Shown in pieces: positions 9,022-17,517 of a stretch of 64,000 nt of DNA (the stretch's first letter is position 1; every line of letters begins with the position of its first letter). The notes under the pieces are model-generated. The model was not told the origin of the DNA. It made no database searches and saw only the letters and a program-made list of their open reading frames with translations. The position numbers and the translations under genes are program-made. The stretch lies in the NCBI GenBank assembly GCA_009787785.1, contig WQSR01000001.1, positions 12 to 64,011 on the forward strand, in the 5' to 3' direction. This DNA comes from Defluviitaleaceae bacterium (lineage in GTDB: Bacteria; Bacillota; Clostridia; Lachnospirales; WQUN01).

Positions 9022-10565
9022 TTCTTAAAGCCGGCAATCCACGCCGCGAAACGCTCTGTGTGTAAAGCGGCTACCCATTCCTTGTACACCAGGTAGAATT
9101 TGCCGTTGAATTTGAAGGTTTCCTTCCAGTACTTGGTTTTTCCGTTTACCTTGCGCTGTTCGTCCAGGTTGCTGTGGGTTTCGATGGCGCGGAAGATGGG
9201 GGTGCGTATGCCGAAGGTCTTTTGCGCATAGTCCTCGTTGGTGAGGCGGCGGGCTTCGGCGGAGGGGAGCTTGTTCTCTTTGGATAGCTCCTCGAATTGG
9301 TTTTTAATCCACTTGCGGATGGAGCCTTCGTCTATGACGATGGGGGGAAGCGCGGGCACGGGCTTCGCCTTCGGCTCTCTGGCCTTCCTGGGCTTTGGGC
9401 TCTCCTTCACAGGCTTGGGCTTTTCCAGTTTCGGCTTGGCCTCTGCCGCCTTGGCCCTAACGGATACAGGCTTTGGTTTTGGCTCCGACTTCGCCTTGGT
9501 TCTGGGCTGAAGGGGCTTGGGCGTGGGTTTTTCCTGGGGTGTGATGGTGTGGATGAAGGACGAACCCTCCGGCACGTCAAATATTGAGTTGTAGCGGCTT
9601 GCGTCGGGCAAAATGAATTGCAACCCCGCTATATCTTCAATGACTTCGCCCTTCTCGCCGATGGTGCCGCGCCTTGCGATTTTGTGGCTGTTTTCCGCCA
9701 CATACAATGTCAGGGGGCTTCTGGTGAGCATGAAGCGCATAAAATTGCTGAACCGGGAGAAGCCGAAACGGTTCACCTTGAACCCCGGCACATAATGGTT
9801 GAGATAGGTCATGAAAACGGAAATCTCCAAGTCGGGTAAATCCTGGGTCGCGTCTGTGTGCAGCACCTCCAGCAATTTACGCACCGCCATCAAGGAGCCT
9901 GAAGCGTCGGCGATGTCGCGCCACACGGGTATATTCGCGGCGACAATGGCGTCGGAATATTTTGTTTTGGGGAATTTGCTGGGAACCTTTGCCGGGACGG
10001 CGGGGGCTTCATCCGCAGGGGCGGCAGGGAGGACATGGGGCTTTTGCTCGATTTTTTTGATGGAATGGATGGTGTCAACCAAGGTTTTGTCCGTTTTTTC
10101 CAGCCCGATGTACACGTCACAGGCATTGCGGAAAATCATGTTCACGATTTTGTCGAAGCCGATACCGATGACCCGCTTGCCGTGCTCGTGGAGTTTCTTG
10201 GCCAGAAAAGCGAAAATCCCGTCCCCCGAGGCAATGACATAGGTTGAAATGTCGGGGCGTTTGGCGATGAGTTCAACGGCGTCGATAATCAGGCTTACAT
10301 CGGCGGCGTTTTTCACCTTGTCATAGGGATTTGTGTTGAAGATTTGTACCGGCTCGATGCCTACCTGCAATACTGAGCCGCGCAGATTGCGGTGAATGGG
10401 GAGCACCCAGTCGGCGTAGGCGCGCTGTATAGAAACGCCCTCCACCCCTTCCGCCGCCAGTACACGGCGATAAATTTCGTCCAGATGCAAGATTGTGTTC
10501 GCCTTGCCGGTGAACGGACCGATGAGATTCTCGATGTCATAAAAAATTGCTGTGTTTGGAGCCAT
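9018..10565 (-). CDS. NYN-domain (LabA-like) protein with LOTUS domain
   Basis: This 515-aa protein begins with an NYN/PIN-like nuclease domain (residues 1-150): AIFYDIENL supplies the first acidic residue, KNAADVSLIIDAVEL the central ones and YVIASGDGIF the last. A LOTUS/OST-HTH-like winged domain follows (about 210-300, ending GFSRFSNFMRFML). A long Lys/Pro/Ala-rich linker (about 345-420) leads to a basic helical C-terminal domain. NYN proteins are predicted RNA nucleases, and LOTUS domains bind RNA, notably G-rich structures. RNA processing is therefore a reasonable inference, but the target is unknown. AGAGGTG precedes the ATG, and a promoter is recognisable at 10598-10625. The gene is coupled to ftsQ. 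Confidence 0.82.
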   Translation of the reverse strand: MAPNTAIFYDIENLIGPFTGKANTILHLDEIYRRVLAAEGVEGVSIQRAYADWVLPIHRNLRGSVLQVGIEPVQIFNTNPYDKVKNAADVSLIIDAVELIAKRPDISTYVIASGDGIFAFLAKKLHEHGKRVIGIGFDKIVNMIFRNACDVYIGLEKTDKTLVDTIHSIKKIEQKPHVLPAAPADEAPAVPAKVPSKFPKTKYSDAIVAANIPVWRDIADASGSLMAVRKLLEVLHTDATQDLPDLEISVFMTYLNHYVPGFKVNRFGFSRFSNFMRFMLTRSPLTLYVAENSHKIARRGTIGEKGEVIEDIAGLQFILPDASRYNSIFDVPEGSSFIHTITPQEKPTPKPLQPRTKAKSEPKPKPVSVRAKAAEAKPKLEKPKPVKESPKPRKAREPKAKPVPALPPIVIDEGSIRKWIKNQFEELSKENKLPSAEARRLTNEDYAQKTFGIRTPIFRAIETHSNLDEQRKVNGKTKYWKETFKFNGKFYLVYKEWVAALHTERFAAWIAGFKK

Positions 10566-10597
10566 GCAACACCTCTTATAAAATTAGATTTTGAGTC

Positions 10598-10625
10598 ATT
10601 ATAGCATGTATTTGTGCGATTACAA
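10598..10625 (-). promoter_or_regulatory. Extended -10 promoter for the NYN-ftsQ genes
   Basis: On the minus strand TGCTATAAT (10606-10598) is an extended -10 box with a perfect TATAAT. TTGTAA (10625-10620) sits 16 bases upstream and agrees with four of six -35 consensus positions. It lies over the 3' end of the DUF2161 gene and about 33 bases before the NYN start codon. Confidence 0.5.
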
Positions 10626-11321
10626 TGCCTTCATGCGATAATATACAATTAAATTTTGCGCGGCGTTTTCTTGCAGATAGGCACGGCCCGCTTCGGATAG
10701 GCTGTAGGTTCCGCGGCTCACTTTTTCATACCAGCCATAGACATTTGCGCGCAAAATGTGAGAAGCGTCCCCCTCACAGCCATATATACGAACCAACGCG
10801 GGGCCGTTTAACGGCGCGTGCGCTTCTAAAATAGTGGCGATACGCACGCACCGCTCCCGGTAGGCGGTGTTGACTTTTTCCTGGGTTCCGCCTTGGGTAT
10901 CTACGGTGCGCCCGGCGATTTCTTGCTTCACCCGGGCGGCTTTTTTATTGTTTTTTGTATCCTTCCCCGTGGGAAAATGGATGATTTGCGCCAGGCGGGC
11001 CGGGCTGTCCAGTGCCACGGTGATTAGACCGATGCCGATTTTTTTCAGCAATTTCGCGAACTGGGTGAAATGCTTGTCCCTTGCTTTGCGGGGGCGCGGG
11101 ATGGCCACGAAAACCCAATCCGTGGCCCCTTGCCGCTCCATGGCCTGGAATATGAGCTTCAAATTGGCGGTGAGCTTCATTTCGATGAGCCAGAGCGCGT
11201 CGTCCTTTACGGCGGCGATGTCGCATCCCTTCACCTCGCCGCGCACGGTGAAGCCCTGCTGGGTGAGCAGGGTGCGGATGGGGTTGTATAAGTCGGTTTC
11301 CTTATATGTAATTTTTTTCAT
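10620..11321 (-). CDS. DUF2161 PD-(D/E)XK-fold protein
   Basis: This 233-aa protein has the DUF2161 opening (YKETDLYNPIRTLLTQQGF). A restriction-endonuclease-like core follows, with the catalytic-looking acidic residue in VKGCDIAAV and ExK in WLIEMKLT (about residues 30-55), then FVAIPRPR. The C-terminal half (about 150-233) looks like a winged helix. Family members are predicted nucleases or phosphodiesterases of unknown role. No Shine-Dalgarno is visible before the ATG, and an extended -10 element ends only seven bases upstream (see the promoter entry). The gene is divergent from the RCC1-kinase operon and precedes the NYN gene on the same strand. Confidence 0.78.
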   Translation of the reverse strand: MKKITYKETDLYNPIRTLLTQQGFTVRGEVKGCDIAAVKDDALWLIEMKLTANLKLIFQAMERQGATDWVFVAIPRPRKARDKHFTQFAKLLKKIGIGLITVALDSPARLAQIIHFPTGKDTKNNKKAARVKQEIAGRTVDTQGGTQEKVNTAYRERCVRIATILEAHAPLNGPALVRIYGCEGDASHILRANVYGWYEKVSRGTYSLSEAGRAYLQENAAQNLIVYYRMKAL

Positions 11322-11327
11322 AGGATG

Positions 11328-11336
11328 AGTATAGCA
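11328..11336 (-). promoter_or_regulatory. Extended -10 element abutting a start codon
   Basis: TGCTATACT reads on the minus strand from 11336 to 11328. The start codon of the DUF2161 gene is at 11321, so the predicted transcription start falls on or next to the A of the ATG. There is no convincing -35 box. Confidence 0.35.
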
Positions 11337-11340
11337 TGAT

Positions 11341-11369
11341 TTGCACCGGACGCGCCGATAAAATATAAT
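11341..11369 (+). promoter_or_regulatory. Sigma-70/SigA-type promoter of the RCC1-kinase-recombinase operon
   Basis: TTGCAC (11341-11346) and TATAAT (11364-11369) are separated by exactly 17 bases. The first gene of the operon begins 44 bases downstream of the -10 box. The spacing and the perfect -10 make this the best promoter seen in the window. Confidence 0.65.
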
Positions 11370-11413
11370 GATGACATATTCTAAGAAAATGTCCGCTGTA
11401 AGGATTTGACGCG

Positions 11414-12616
11414 ATGATGCTACCCGTAATCACCCGCATCCTGACGGAGTTCGGGGACGATGTGTTCAAGAATATGCAACGCACCAACGCCATGCTGATG
11501 GATTTGGCCCCCGGCCAGGCCCGTGAGCGTATCTTGGTGCGTAATTTTATTGAAGCGGAGGGCTACGAGGCCCTCACCCGGGGAGAGGTCTACGCCCTGG
11601 TGGAGCAAAAGCTGGTACAGCAGTTATGCGAAACCTTTTCCCTGGAAAAAAGCGCGGCCATATGGGTAGTACGGCTTTTTGCCGCCGCGCTGGGGCAGAT
11701 ATCCGAAGCCGAATGGACGGAGGATTCCACGGCGAGCATTTCCGCCTACTCTTTGCCTTATTTGTATGGGCAGGTGGCCTTGGGCAAGACCCATGTGGCG
11801 GCGGTTTCCGCCGAGGGGACGGTCTTCGCCGGGGGCGCGGACGAATCCTATCAGTGCAATGTATCGGGGTGGCGGGACGTGGTGGCCGTCGCCGCCGGGG
11901 ACGCCCACACTTTGGGTCTGAGGTCCGACGGAACGGTGCTGGCCGCCGGCTCCAACGCCTATGACCAGTGCGACGTGGTACACCTCAGTGATGTGGTGGG
12001 GGTATATGCCTTCGGCCATGACAGCGTTTTTGTCTTTGCCGATGGGAAAGCCACCGCCGTGGGACGCTCGAAGTGGGATTTATCCGGCTTTGAACGGATA
12101 ACTTCCATTGCGCCCTACCCGGAGGGGGTCATCGGCATACGGGAGGACGGCACGCTAACCTTGGCCTCCCGCGCTGTGGATGAGGATTTGCAACGGGAGC
12201 AGGAGTGGCTACTGGCGCAAACAGATGTTGTGCAGGTAATTTCTACCTATATAAATGGAAGCATTGCGTTGAAAAGGGACGGCCGGCTATACAAAAGCGG
12301 CGAGCCGGACAATTATTTCGCCCAGTGGCGGGATGTAGTGGCCCTCACCAATGTGACCGACGGCTTCGCCATTTTGTGCGACGACGGCACGGTGCGGATT
12401 CTGTCCTATGACCGGGCCAAGCCGCGCATTTCTACTTATGCCGACCGGTGGCAGAACGTGAAGGCTATTTTCGGTGGGTACCGGCGGCTTATCGGCCTGA
12501 CCCACGACGCCCGTTTGCTTGCCGCCTGCACGAATTTGGGCTGGCTCTGGCACAATACGACCATGAGCATCGACTATGTTACCGATTGGTATCCGGTGAG
12601 CGCGTATTATGGATAA
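11414..12616 (+). CDS. RCC1-like repeat protein with N-terminal helical domain (copy 1)
   Basis: This 400-aa protein has an all-helical N-terminal domain of about 100 residues with the pattern VFKNMQRTNAMLMDLAPGQ, then ...AIWVVRLFAAALG. That pattern recurs in the next gene. From about residue 110 onward come RCC1/BLIP-II-like repeats, each roughly 40 residues, with signatures such as VAAVSAEGTVFAGG, VAVAAGDAHTLGLRSDGTV and VYAFGHDSVFVFADGK. These repeats form beta-propellers that bind partner proteins. There is no signal peptide, so it is probably cytoplasmic. It is the first gene of a four-gene operon and overlaps copy 2 by eight bases. The later repeats are less regular than in copy 2. A sensor or scaffold role for the downstream kinase is inference. 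Confidence 0.75.
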   Translation: MMLPVITRILTEFGDDVFKNMQRTNAMLMDLAPGQARERILVRNFIEAEGYEALTRGEVYALVEQKLVQQLCETFSLEKSAAIWVVRLFAAALGQISEAEWTEDSTASISAYSLPYLYGQVALGKTHVAAVSAEGTVFAGGADESYQCNVSGWRDVVAVAAGDAHTLGLRSDGTVLAAGSNAYDQCDVVHLSDVVGVYAFGHDSVFVFADGKATAVGRSKWDLSGFERITSIAPYPEGVIGIREDGTLTLASRAVDEDLQREQEWLLAQTDVVQVISTYINGSIALKRDGRLYKSGEPDNYFAQWRDVVALTNVTDGFAILCDDGTVRILSYDRAKPRISTYADRWQNVKAIFGGYRRLIGLTHDARLLAACTNLGWLWHNTTMSIDYVTDWYPVSAYYG

Positions 12617-13925
12617 GCGAATCATTGACACCTTGGCCGCGATACGGGACACCTTTGGCGACGCGGTGTTCTACAATGTCACCACTACGAAGAATCTCCT
12701 TGCGGATTTGGCCCCCGAGTTGCAAAAGGAGCGTATCCAGCTCGCGCATTTCTTGGAGATGGGGGGCTATTTTCCGCTCAAATATGCGGGTAAGGACTAC
12801 GAAGTGGTGCGCACCCGCCTTTCAGAGCAATTTATCTCCACCTTTGCGGTGAACAAAAGCACCGCAGACTGGGTGCTGGATGTTTACAGCAAGCTGTTGG
12901 GGCTGGATATGTCTGCGGAAAAAGCCGCCTACAAGCCACCGAAATCCCCCACGGGCAAGCCTCTCATCGGCGACCGGGTGGAGCACTACGTTAAAAAGCC
13001 CGAGTACAAGCCGGACAAGGAATACGTGAAAAAAATTTTACCCAACCCGGGCGTACCCGCGGCCGCGCCCAAAAGTATGGCCAAGAAAGACGACCCCGCT
13101 TTGCGCGTTGCCGCCGACCATCACAGCGTGGCCATCACCCGGGACGGCTTCGTGAAGGCCACGGGGCCCAACTCCGACGGGCAGTGCAACACGATTACTT
13201 ACGACTGGCGGGACATGGCGGCGGTGGCGGCGGGGGCGTATTTTACCGTGGGCTTGCGCAAGGACGGAACGCTGGTGGGTACGGGATGCAATGAGTTTAA
13301 GCAACGGGATTTTCTGGGCTGGCGGGAGGTGGCGCAGGTTTCTGCCGGGGCGCGGCATACCGTGGCCCTCCGGGCCGACGGGACGGTGCTTTCCACAGGC
13401 CAAAACAAGTACGGGGAATGTGACGTGCGCCATTGGCGAAATATCGTTCGAATAATTGCGGGCAACACTTGCACGTTTGGTATAAAAAAAGATGGCCGCG
13501 TTATTGTAAGCGGGCAAAATAAAAAGGGCGACTTGCAGGTTTCCCATTTGAACGGCGTGGTGGATATCGCCTACGGCGGGCCGGGGCGGGTGATTGCCCT
13601 CCTCTCCGACGGGCGCATTGCCCGGGTGGGGCAGGAGAATTATATGCGCCGGAGTTTCACCCTGTACAAGGACGTGAAGCAAATCTCCGCCGCGCCGGAC
13701 TATTTCGCGGGGCTGATGGAAGACGGCACGGTAAAGCTCCTGGCCTACTTCTGGAAGGACTGCGGCACGGAGGCCGCCACTTCGGACTGGCAAAATATAA
13801 CCGCCATCGCGGCGGGGCGGTATCATATCTTGGGCTTGCAGGGGAACCGGCTCATCGGGGCCATGCTACACCCCGATATAGCCAAGGACAAGGGCCAGCT
13901 CAACGTAACCCGGTGGGAAATGTAA
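12609..13925 (+). CDS. RCC1-like repeat protein with N-terminal helical domain (copy 2)
   Basis: This 438-aa paralogue of the preceding gene has an N-terminal domain aligning by eye with copy 1 (DAVFYNVTTTKNLLADLAPEL... STADWVLDVYSKLLGL). A basic, Pro/Lys-rich linker follows (about residues 110-160). Then come RCC1-type repeats with clear units: VAAVAAGAYFTVGLRKDGTL, VSAGARHTVALRADGTVL, IAAGRYHILGLQG. The linker is absent from copy 1. It overlaps copy 1 by eight bases and ends 22 bases before the kinase start, so the three are almost certainly co-transcribed. Tandem duplication followed by divergence is the simplest origin. No catalytic residues are apparent. Confidence 0.75.
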   Translation: MDKRIIDTLAAIRDTFGDAVFYNVTTTKNLLADLAPELQKERIQLAHFLEMGGYFPLKYAGKDYEVVRTRLSEQFISTFAVNKSTADWVLDVYSKLLGLDMSAEKAAYKPPKSPTGKPLIGDRVEHYVKKPEYKPDKEYVKKILPNPGVPAAAPKSMAKKDDPALRVAADHHSVAITRDGFVKATGPNSDGQCNTITYDWRDMAAVAAGAYFTVGLRKDGTLVGTGCNEFKQRDFLGWREVAQVSAGARHTVALRADGTVLSTGQNKYGECDVRHWRNIVRIIAGNTCTFGIKKDGRVIVSGQNKKGDLQVSHLNGVVDIAYGGPGRVIALLSDGRIARVGQENYMRRSFTLYKDVKQISAAPDYFAGLMEDGTVKLLAYFWKDCGTEAATSDWQNITAIAAGRYHILGLQGNRLIGAMLHPDIAKDKGQLNVTRWEM

Positions 13926-13947
13926 ACCAACGAAAGAAGGAATGGCT

Positions 13948-15225
13948 ATGTTATACGCACTCAAGGACGGCACGAAATTATTGTCCAAGCACCATATGAC
14001 TTATACGGTGAAGCGTTTTATCGCCTCCGGCGGGCAGGGGGAGGTCTACGAGGTTCAGGACAAAAAGGGTCAGCCCTACGCGCTGAAGTGGTACTATCCC
14101 CACGCCGCCACCAAATATCAGCAGAAGCTCATCGAGCGTTTAATCGAGCGCGGCGCGCCGGACGCCCGCTTCCTCTGGCCGCTGGATATTATCTTCAAGG
14201 AGAATTTATTCGGCTATGTGATGCGCCTGCGCACGCCCACCTACAAAAGCATCGTGGACTTGATGAAGCGCAGGGCCGAGCCTACGTTCTCCGCGCTGTG
14301 CATGGCGGCCATAAATCTGGCCGACGGCTACCAGAGCTTGCATTCCCAGGGGCTGTGCTACCGGGACATTTCCTTCGGGAACTTATTCTTCAACCCCGCC
14401 GACGGCGAGGTGCTCATCTGCGACAACGACAATGTCACCGTGAACCAGGACACGGAAAGCGGCACCTATGGTACCCCCCGCTTCATCGCGCCGGAAATCA
14501 TCACCGCGAAGAAATCCCCCTCCACGGAGACGGATTTATATTCCATGGCGGTGCTTTTATTTTACATGTTCATGCTCCACCATCCCCTGGAGGGGGCCAT
14601 CGAGGCCAATATTAAATGCTTCGACGCCAAGGCCATGGAAAAAATCTACGGCCACGACCCCGTCTTCATCTGGGACCCGAACAACCAAACCAACCGCCCC
14701 ATCCCCGGCTACCAGGACAACGCGATTATTTTCTGGCACATGTACCCGCCCTACCTGCGGGAGATGTTCACAAAAGCCTTCACCGACGGCCTGCGCAACG
14801 GCAACGCCCGCATCGTGGAAAAGGAATGGAAGGACGCCTTCGTGCGTCTGCGCAACGGGATTTTATACTGCCATACCTGCGGCGCGGAGAATTTCTTCAA
14901 CAAGAAGCCCGCTTGCTGGAAATGCAAGGCCGCCATCACCCCCCCACCCCGCCTGAGCATGGGAAGGCAGTTGGTTATGCTCAACCACAACAGCGTGATT
15001 TACGCCCATCACCTGCACGAGAATTTTGATTTCTCCACCCGGGTGGGGAAGGTTTCCCAGCATCCCCAGCACCCCGGGCGATGGGGCCTGACCAACGAGA
15101 GCGCAGACAGCTGGACCTATACCAAAACCAGCGGGGACACGGCAGTCATCGAGCCGGGGCGCACCGCGCCGCTGGTCAACGGAGCCAAGATTAATTTCGG
15201 CCCCATTGAGGGGCTCATAGAGTGA
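13948..15225 (+). CDS. Serine/threonine protein kinase-like protein with zinc ribbon and FHA-like tail
   Basis: This 425-aa protein has a Hanks-type kinase fold. The Gly-rich loop ASGGQGEVYEV is near residue 30, the ATP lysine in YALKWYY is about 15 residues later, YRDISFGNLFF replaces the HRD loop, and CDNDNVTV carries the Mg-binding Asp where DFG usually sits. TPRFIAPE is the activation segment end. After the kinase comes a four-cysteine zinc ribbon (CHTCGAENFF... CWKC, about residues 305-330), then a ~90-residue beta-rich tail resembling a degenerate FHA domain. Two ATGs compete; the one at 13948 has AAGGA at a proper distance, while that at 13942 abuts it. It is co-transcribed with two RCC1 proteins and a recombinase. 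Confidence 0.8.
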   Translation: MLYALKDGTKLLSKHHMTYTVKRFIASGGQGEVYEVQDKKGQPYALKWYYPHAATKYQQKLIERLIERGAPDARFLWPLDIIFKENLFGYVMRLRTPTYKSIVDLMKRRAEPTFSALCMAAINLADGYQSLHSQGLCYRDISFGNLFFNPADGEVLICDNDNVTVNQDTESGTYGTPRFIAPEIITAKKSPSTETDLYSMAVLLFYMFMLHHPLEGAIEANIKCFDAKAMEKIYGHDPVFIWDPNNQTNRPIPGYQDNAIIFWHMYPPYLREMFTKAFTDGLRNGNARIVEKEWKDAFVRLRNGILYCHTCGAENFFNKKPACWKCKAAITPPPRLSMGRQLVMLNHNSVIYAHHLHENFDFSTRVGKVSQHPQHPGRWGLTNESADSWTYTKTSGDTAVIEPGRTAPLVNGAKINFGPIEGLIE

Positions 15226-16262
15226 CCTACCACGAGCAAAAAAAAGCCCATGAAGTATTGAAGGTGCGGGAGATTCTGAAACAGCTCCCCACCTTCCTGG
15301 GGCTGTATTTTATGAGCCTGGGCGACCAGACTTCCTCCCTTACGCGGCTGGGCTATGCCCACGACCTGCGGATATTTTTCCGTTACCTGTCCGAAGAAAT
15401 CCTCGATAACCGCCCCATCCGCGAGATTACTATTGATGACCTGGCGCGGGTGGACTCTGACCATTTGCACTATTTCATGGAGTATTTGAGCTACTACATA
15501 CCCCCCGGCGAGGGGGAGGAAGCCTTGCAAAACGCCGCCTTGGGCAAGTCGCGCAAGCTGGCGGCGGTGCGCGGGCTATTCCGCTATCTATATATGAAGA
15601 AACACCTCCCGGCCAACCCGGCAGAGCTGGTTTCCTTCCCCAAGATTGGCAACAAGGTTATAACCACCCTGGAAACCGACGAAATTGCCAAGCTATTGGA
15701 CGAGGTGGACTCGGGCGAGAAGCTCTCCCCCCATCAGAAAGCCTTCCACCAGCGCACGAAGCTACGGGACGCGGCGATAATCACCTTACTGCTGGGTACG
15801 GGAATGCGCGTGTCGGAGTGCGTGGGCATTGATTTAAGCCATATCGACTTCGAAATCGGCGGCATCAAAGTGACCCGCAAGGGCGGGGACGAGATGATTT
15901 TATACTTTGGGGAAGAGGTGGCTGCCGCGCTGGAAAATTACCTGGAAATGCGTGAAAGCATTATTGCTTTAGACGGGCACGAACAAGCATTATTCCTTTC
16001 GTTGCAGAACCGCCGCATCACCGACCGCGCCGTGCAAAACCTGGTAAAGAAATACGCGTCGCTGGTGACACGGCTGAAAAATATTTCCCCGCACAAATTG
16101 CGCTCCACCTTCGGCACCCAATTGTATGCCGAAACGGGGGATATTTACCTTGTGGCCAATGTCCTGGGCCACGCCGACGTAAACACCACCCGCAAGCATT
16201 ACGCCAAAATGGACGAGAACTATCGCCGCCGCGCCGCCAACGCGGTCAAACTGCGGGAATAG
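15222..16262 (+). CDS. Tyrosine recombinase (XerC/D-like), coupled to the kinase gene
   Basis: This 346-aa protein has an N-terminal SAM-like core-binding domain (about residues 15-125). Its catalytic domain carries GTGMRVSECVGI (Arg I), VTRKGG (the beta-hairpin Lys), SPHKLRSTFG (His-x-x-Arg), NVLGHADVNTTRKHY (His and the nucleophilic Tyr). All catalytic positions appear intact. The GTG start overlaps the kinase stop (GTGA), so translation is coupled. The length is somewhat greater than XerC/XerD (about 300). No att-like repeats, excisionase or phage genes are nearby, so a resident recombinase is as likely as a mobile-element integrase. Why it should share an operon with a kinase is not known. 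Confidence 0.87.
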   Translation: MTYHEQKKAHEVLKVREILKQLPTFLGLYFMSLGDQTSSLTRLGYAHDLRIFFRYLSEEILDNRPIREITIDDLARVDSDHLHYFMEYLSYYIPPGEGEEALQNAALGKSRKLAAVRGLFRYLYMKKHLPANPAELVSFPKIGNKVITTLETDEIAKLLDEVDSGEKLSPHQKAFHQRTKLRDAAIITLLLGTGMRVSECVGIDLSHIDFEIGGIKVTRKGGDEMILYFGEEVAAALENYLEMRESIIALDGHEQALFLSLQNRRITDRAVQNLVKKYASLVTRLKNISPHKLRSTFGTQLYAETGDIYLVANVLGHADVNTTRKHYAKMDENYRRRAANAVKLRE

Positions 16263-16287
16263 TTATTATAAAATATGGAGGAAAACA

Positions 16288-17430
16288 ATGCAGGTACAAC
16301 GCGTATTTAACAAACAGCTTGGGGTGGAGCTGGCTCCGCTGGGCTTTGGGGCCATGCGCCTACCCACCTTGGACAACGGCAAAATCGACTGGGGCCACGC
16401 CACCAAAATGGTGGACCTGGCCTATGAGGCAGGCATCAATTATTTTGACACCGCGCACCCTTACCACGGCGGCGAGTCACAGGTATTTCTAGGGGAAACC
16501 CTCAAAAAATACCCCCGGGACAGCTATTACTATGTCACCAAGCTACCCACCTGGGCCATTGACACCAAAGAAGCGTCGCCACGTATTTTTGAAGAGCAGC
16601 TGGTTAATTGCCGCATGGACTATTTTGACTTTTACATGATTCACGGCCTGGGGGAAGACCGGTACGACATTATCGACCGGCACGGCATCTATGACTATCT
16701 CCTGGCCCAGAAAAAAGCCGGGCGTATCCGCTTTCTGGGCTTCTCCTACCACGGCAATACCGAAACCTTCAAAAGGCTTTTTGCCAACTATGCCTGGGAT
16801 TTTGCCATGATTCAGCACAACTATGTGGATGATATTATGCTCAAAACCGGGGAACAATACGATATTATGGCGGCCCACAATGTGCCCTGCATGGTGATGA
16901 GCCCCATACGGGGCCGCTACCTGGCCGAGCCGCCGCCGCAAGCAAACCTGGATGACGCATATACCCCTGCGGCGTGGGCCTTGCGCTGGTGCCGGGATAA
17001 ATCTAACGTCGCCGTCACCCTGTCGGGCATGTCCAACCTAGCCCAGGTGGAGGAAAATATCCGCACCTTCGCCCAAGCCCCGCTAAAGCTAACCCCCGAC
17101 GAAGCCGCCATGCTGGCCCGGGCCAGAGACATTATGCTGGGGATTAAAACCATGCCCTGCACCTACTGCGGTTATTGCATGGATTGCCCCAAGGGAGTAG
17201 ACATACCCCGGATACTGGAGGTCTATAACCAGTTCAAGCTATTCCCCAACGAATTTCGGGCGGGCATAGGCTACGGCAAGCTGGTGCGCGACGGCAAGGG
17301 CTTCAACAAGTGCACTGAATGCGGCATATGCACCCCCCAATGCCCCCAGAAAATCGCCATCCCTGAAAGCCTTGCCGCTGTACAAACGGAGCTGGAGCCG
17401 CTCCGGCAACGCTTCATCGCCTCGGTATAA
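16288..17430 (+). CDS. Aldo/keto reductase with C-terminal 4Fe-4S motifs
   Basis: This 380-aa protein has a TIM-barrel aldo/keto reductase domain (residues 1-280) with FGAMRLP, YFDTAHPYHGGESQ (Asp and Tyr of the tetrad), VTKLP (Lys) and FYMIHGL (His). The C-terminal ferredoxin-like part has CTYCGYCMDCP (about residue 290) and CTECGICTPQCP (about residue 345), so two 4Fe-4S clusters are expected. This architecture is widespread in anaerobes and couples carbonyl reduction to iron-sulphur electron transfer; the substrate is unknown. A strong GGAGG precedes the ATG. It lies 25 bases after the recombinase, so it may be in the same transcript. Confidence 0.9.
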   Translation: MQVQRVFNKQLGVELAPLGFGAMRLPTLDNGKIDWGHATKMVDLAYEAGINYFDTAHPYHGGESQVFLGETLKKYPRDSYYYVTKLPTWAIDTKEASPRIFEEQLVNCRMDYFDFYMIHGLGEDRYDIIDRHGIYDYLLAQKKAGRIRFLGFSYHGNTETFKRLFANYAWDFAMIQHNYVDDIMLKTGEQYDIMAAHNVPCMVMSPIRGRYLAEPPPQANLDDAYTPAAWALRWCRDKSNVAVTLSGMSNLAQVEENIRTFAQAPLKLTPDEAAMLARARDIMLGIKTMPCTYCGYCMDCPKGVDIPRILEVYNQFKLFPNEFRAGIGYGKLVRDGKGFNKCTECGICTPQCPQKIAIPESLAAVQTELEPLRQRFIASV

Positions 17431-17517
17431 TAAACTTTATTTATACTCATCTTTCCTCTTTTTCATGTAAAAATCCTTTATTATACTAAGGCCGGTATAT
17501 TAAAAGGAGTGATTCCC

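Noticed and set aside
14939-14945. 7-C run in the kinase gene as another phase-variable tract
   Set aside because: Runs of 6-7 are expected in this GC-rich coding region and the frame is intact.
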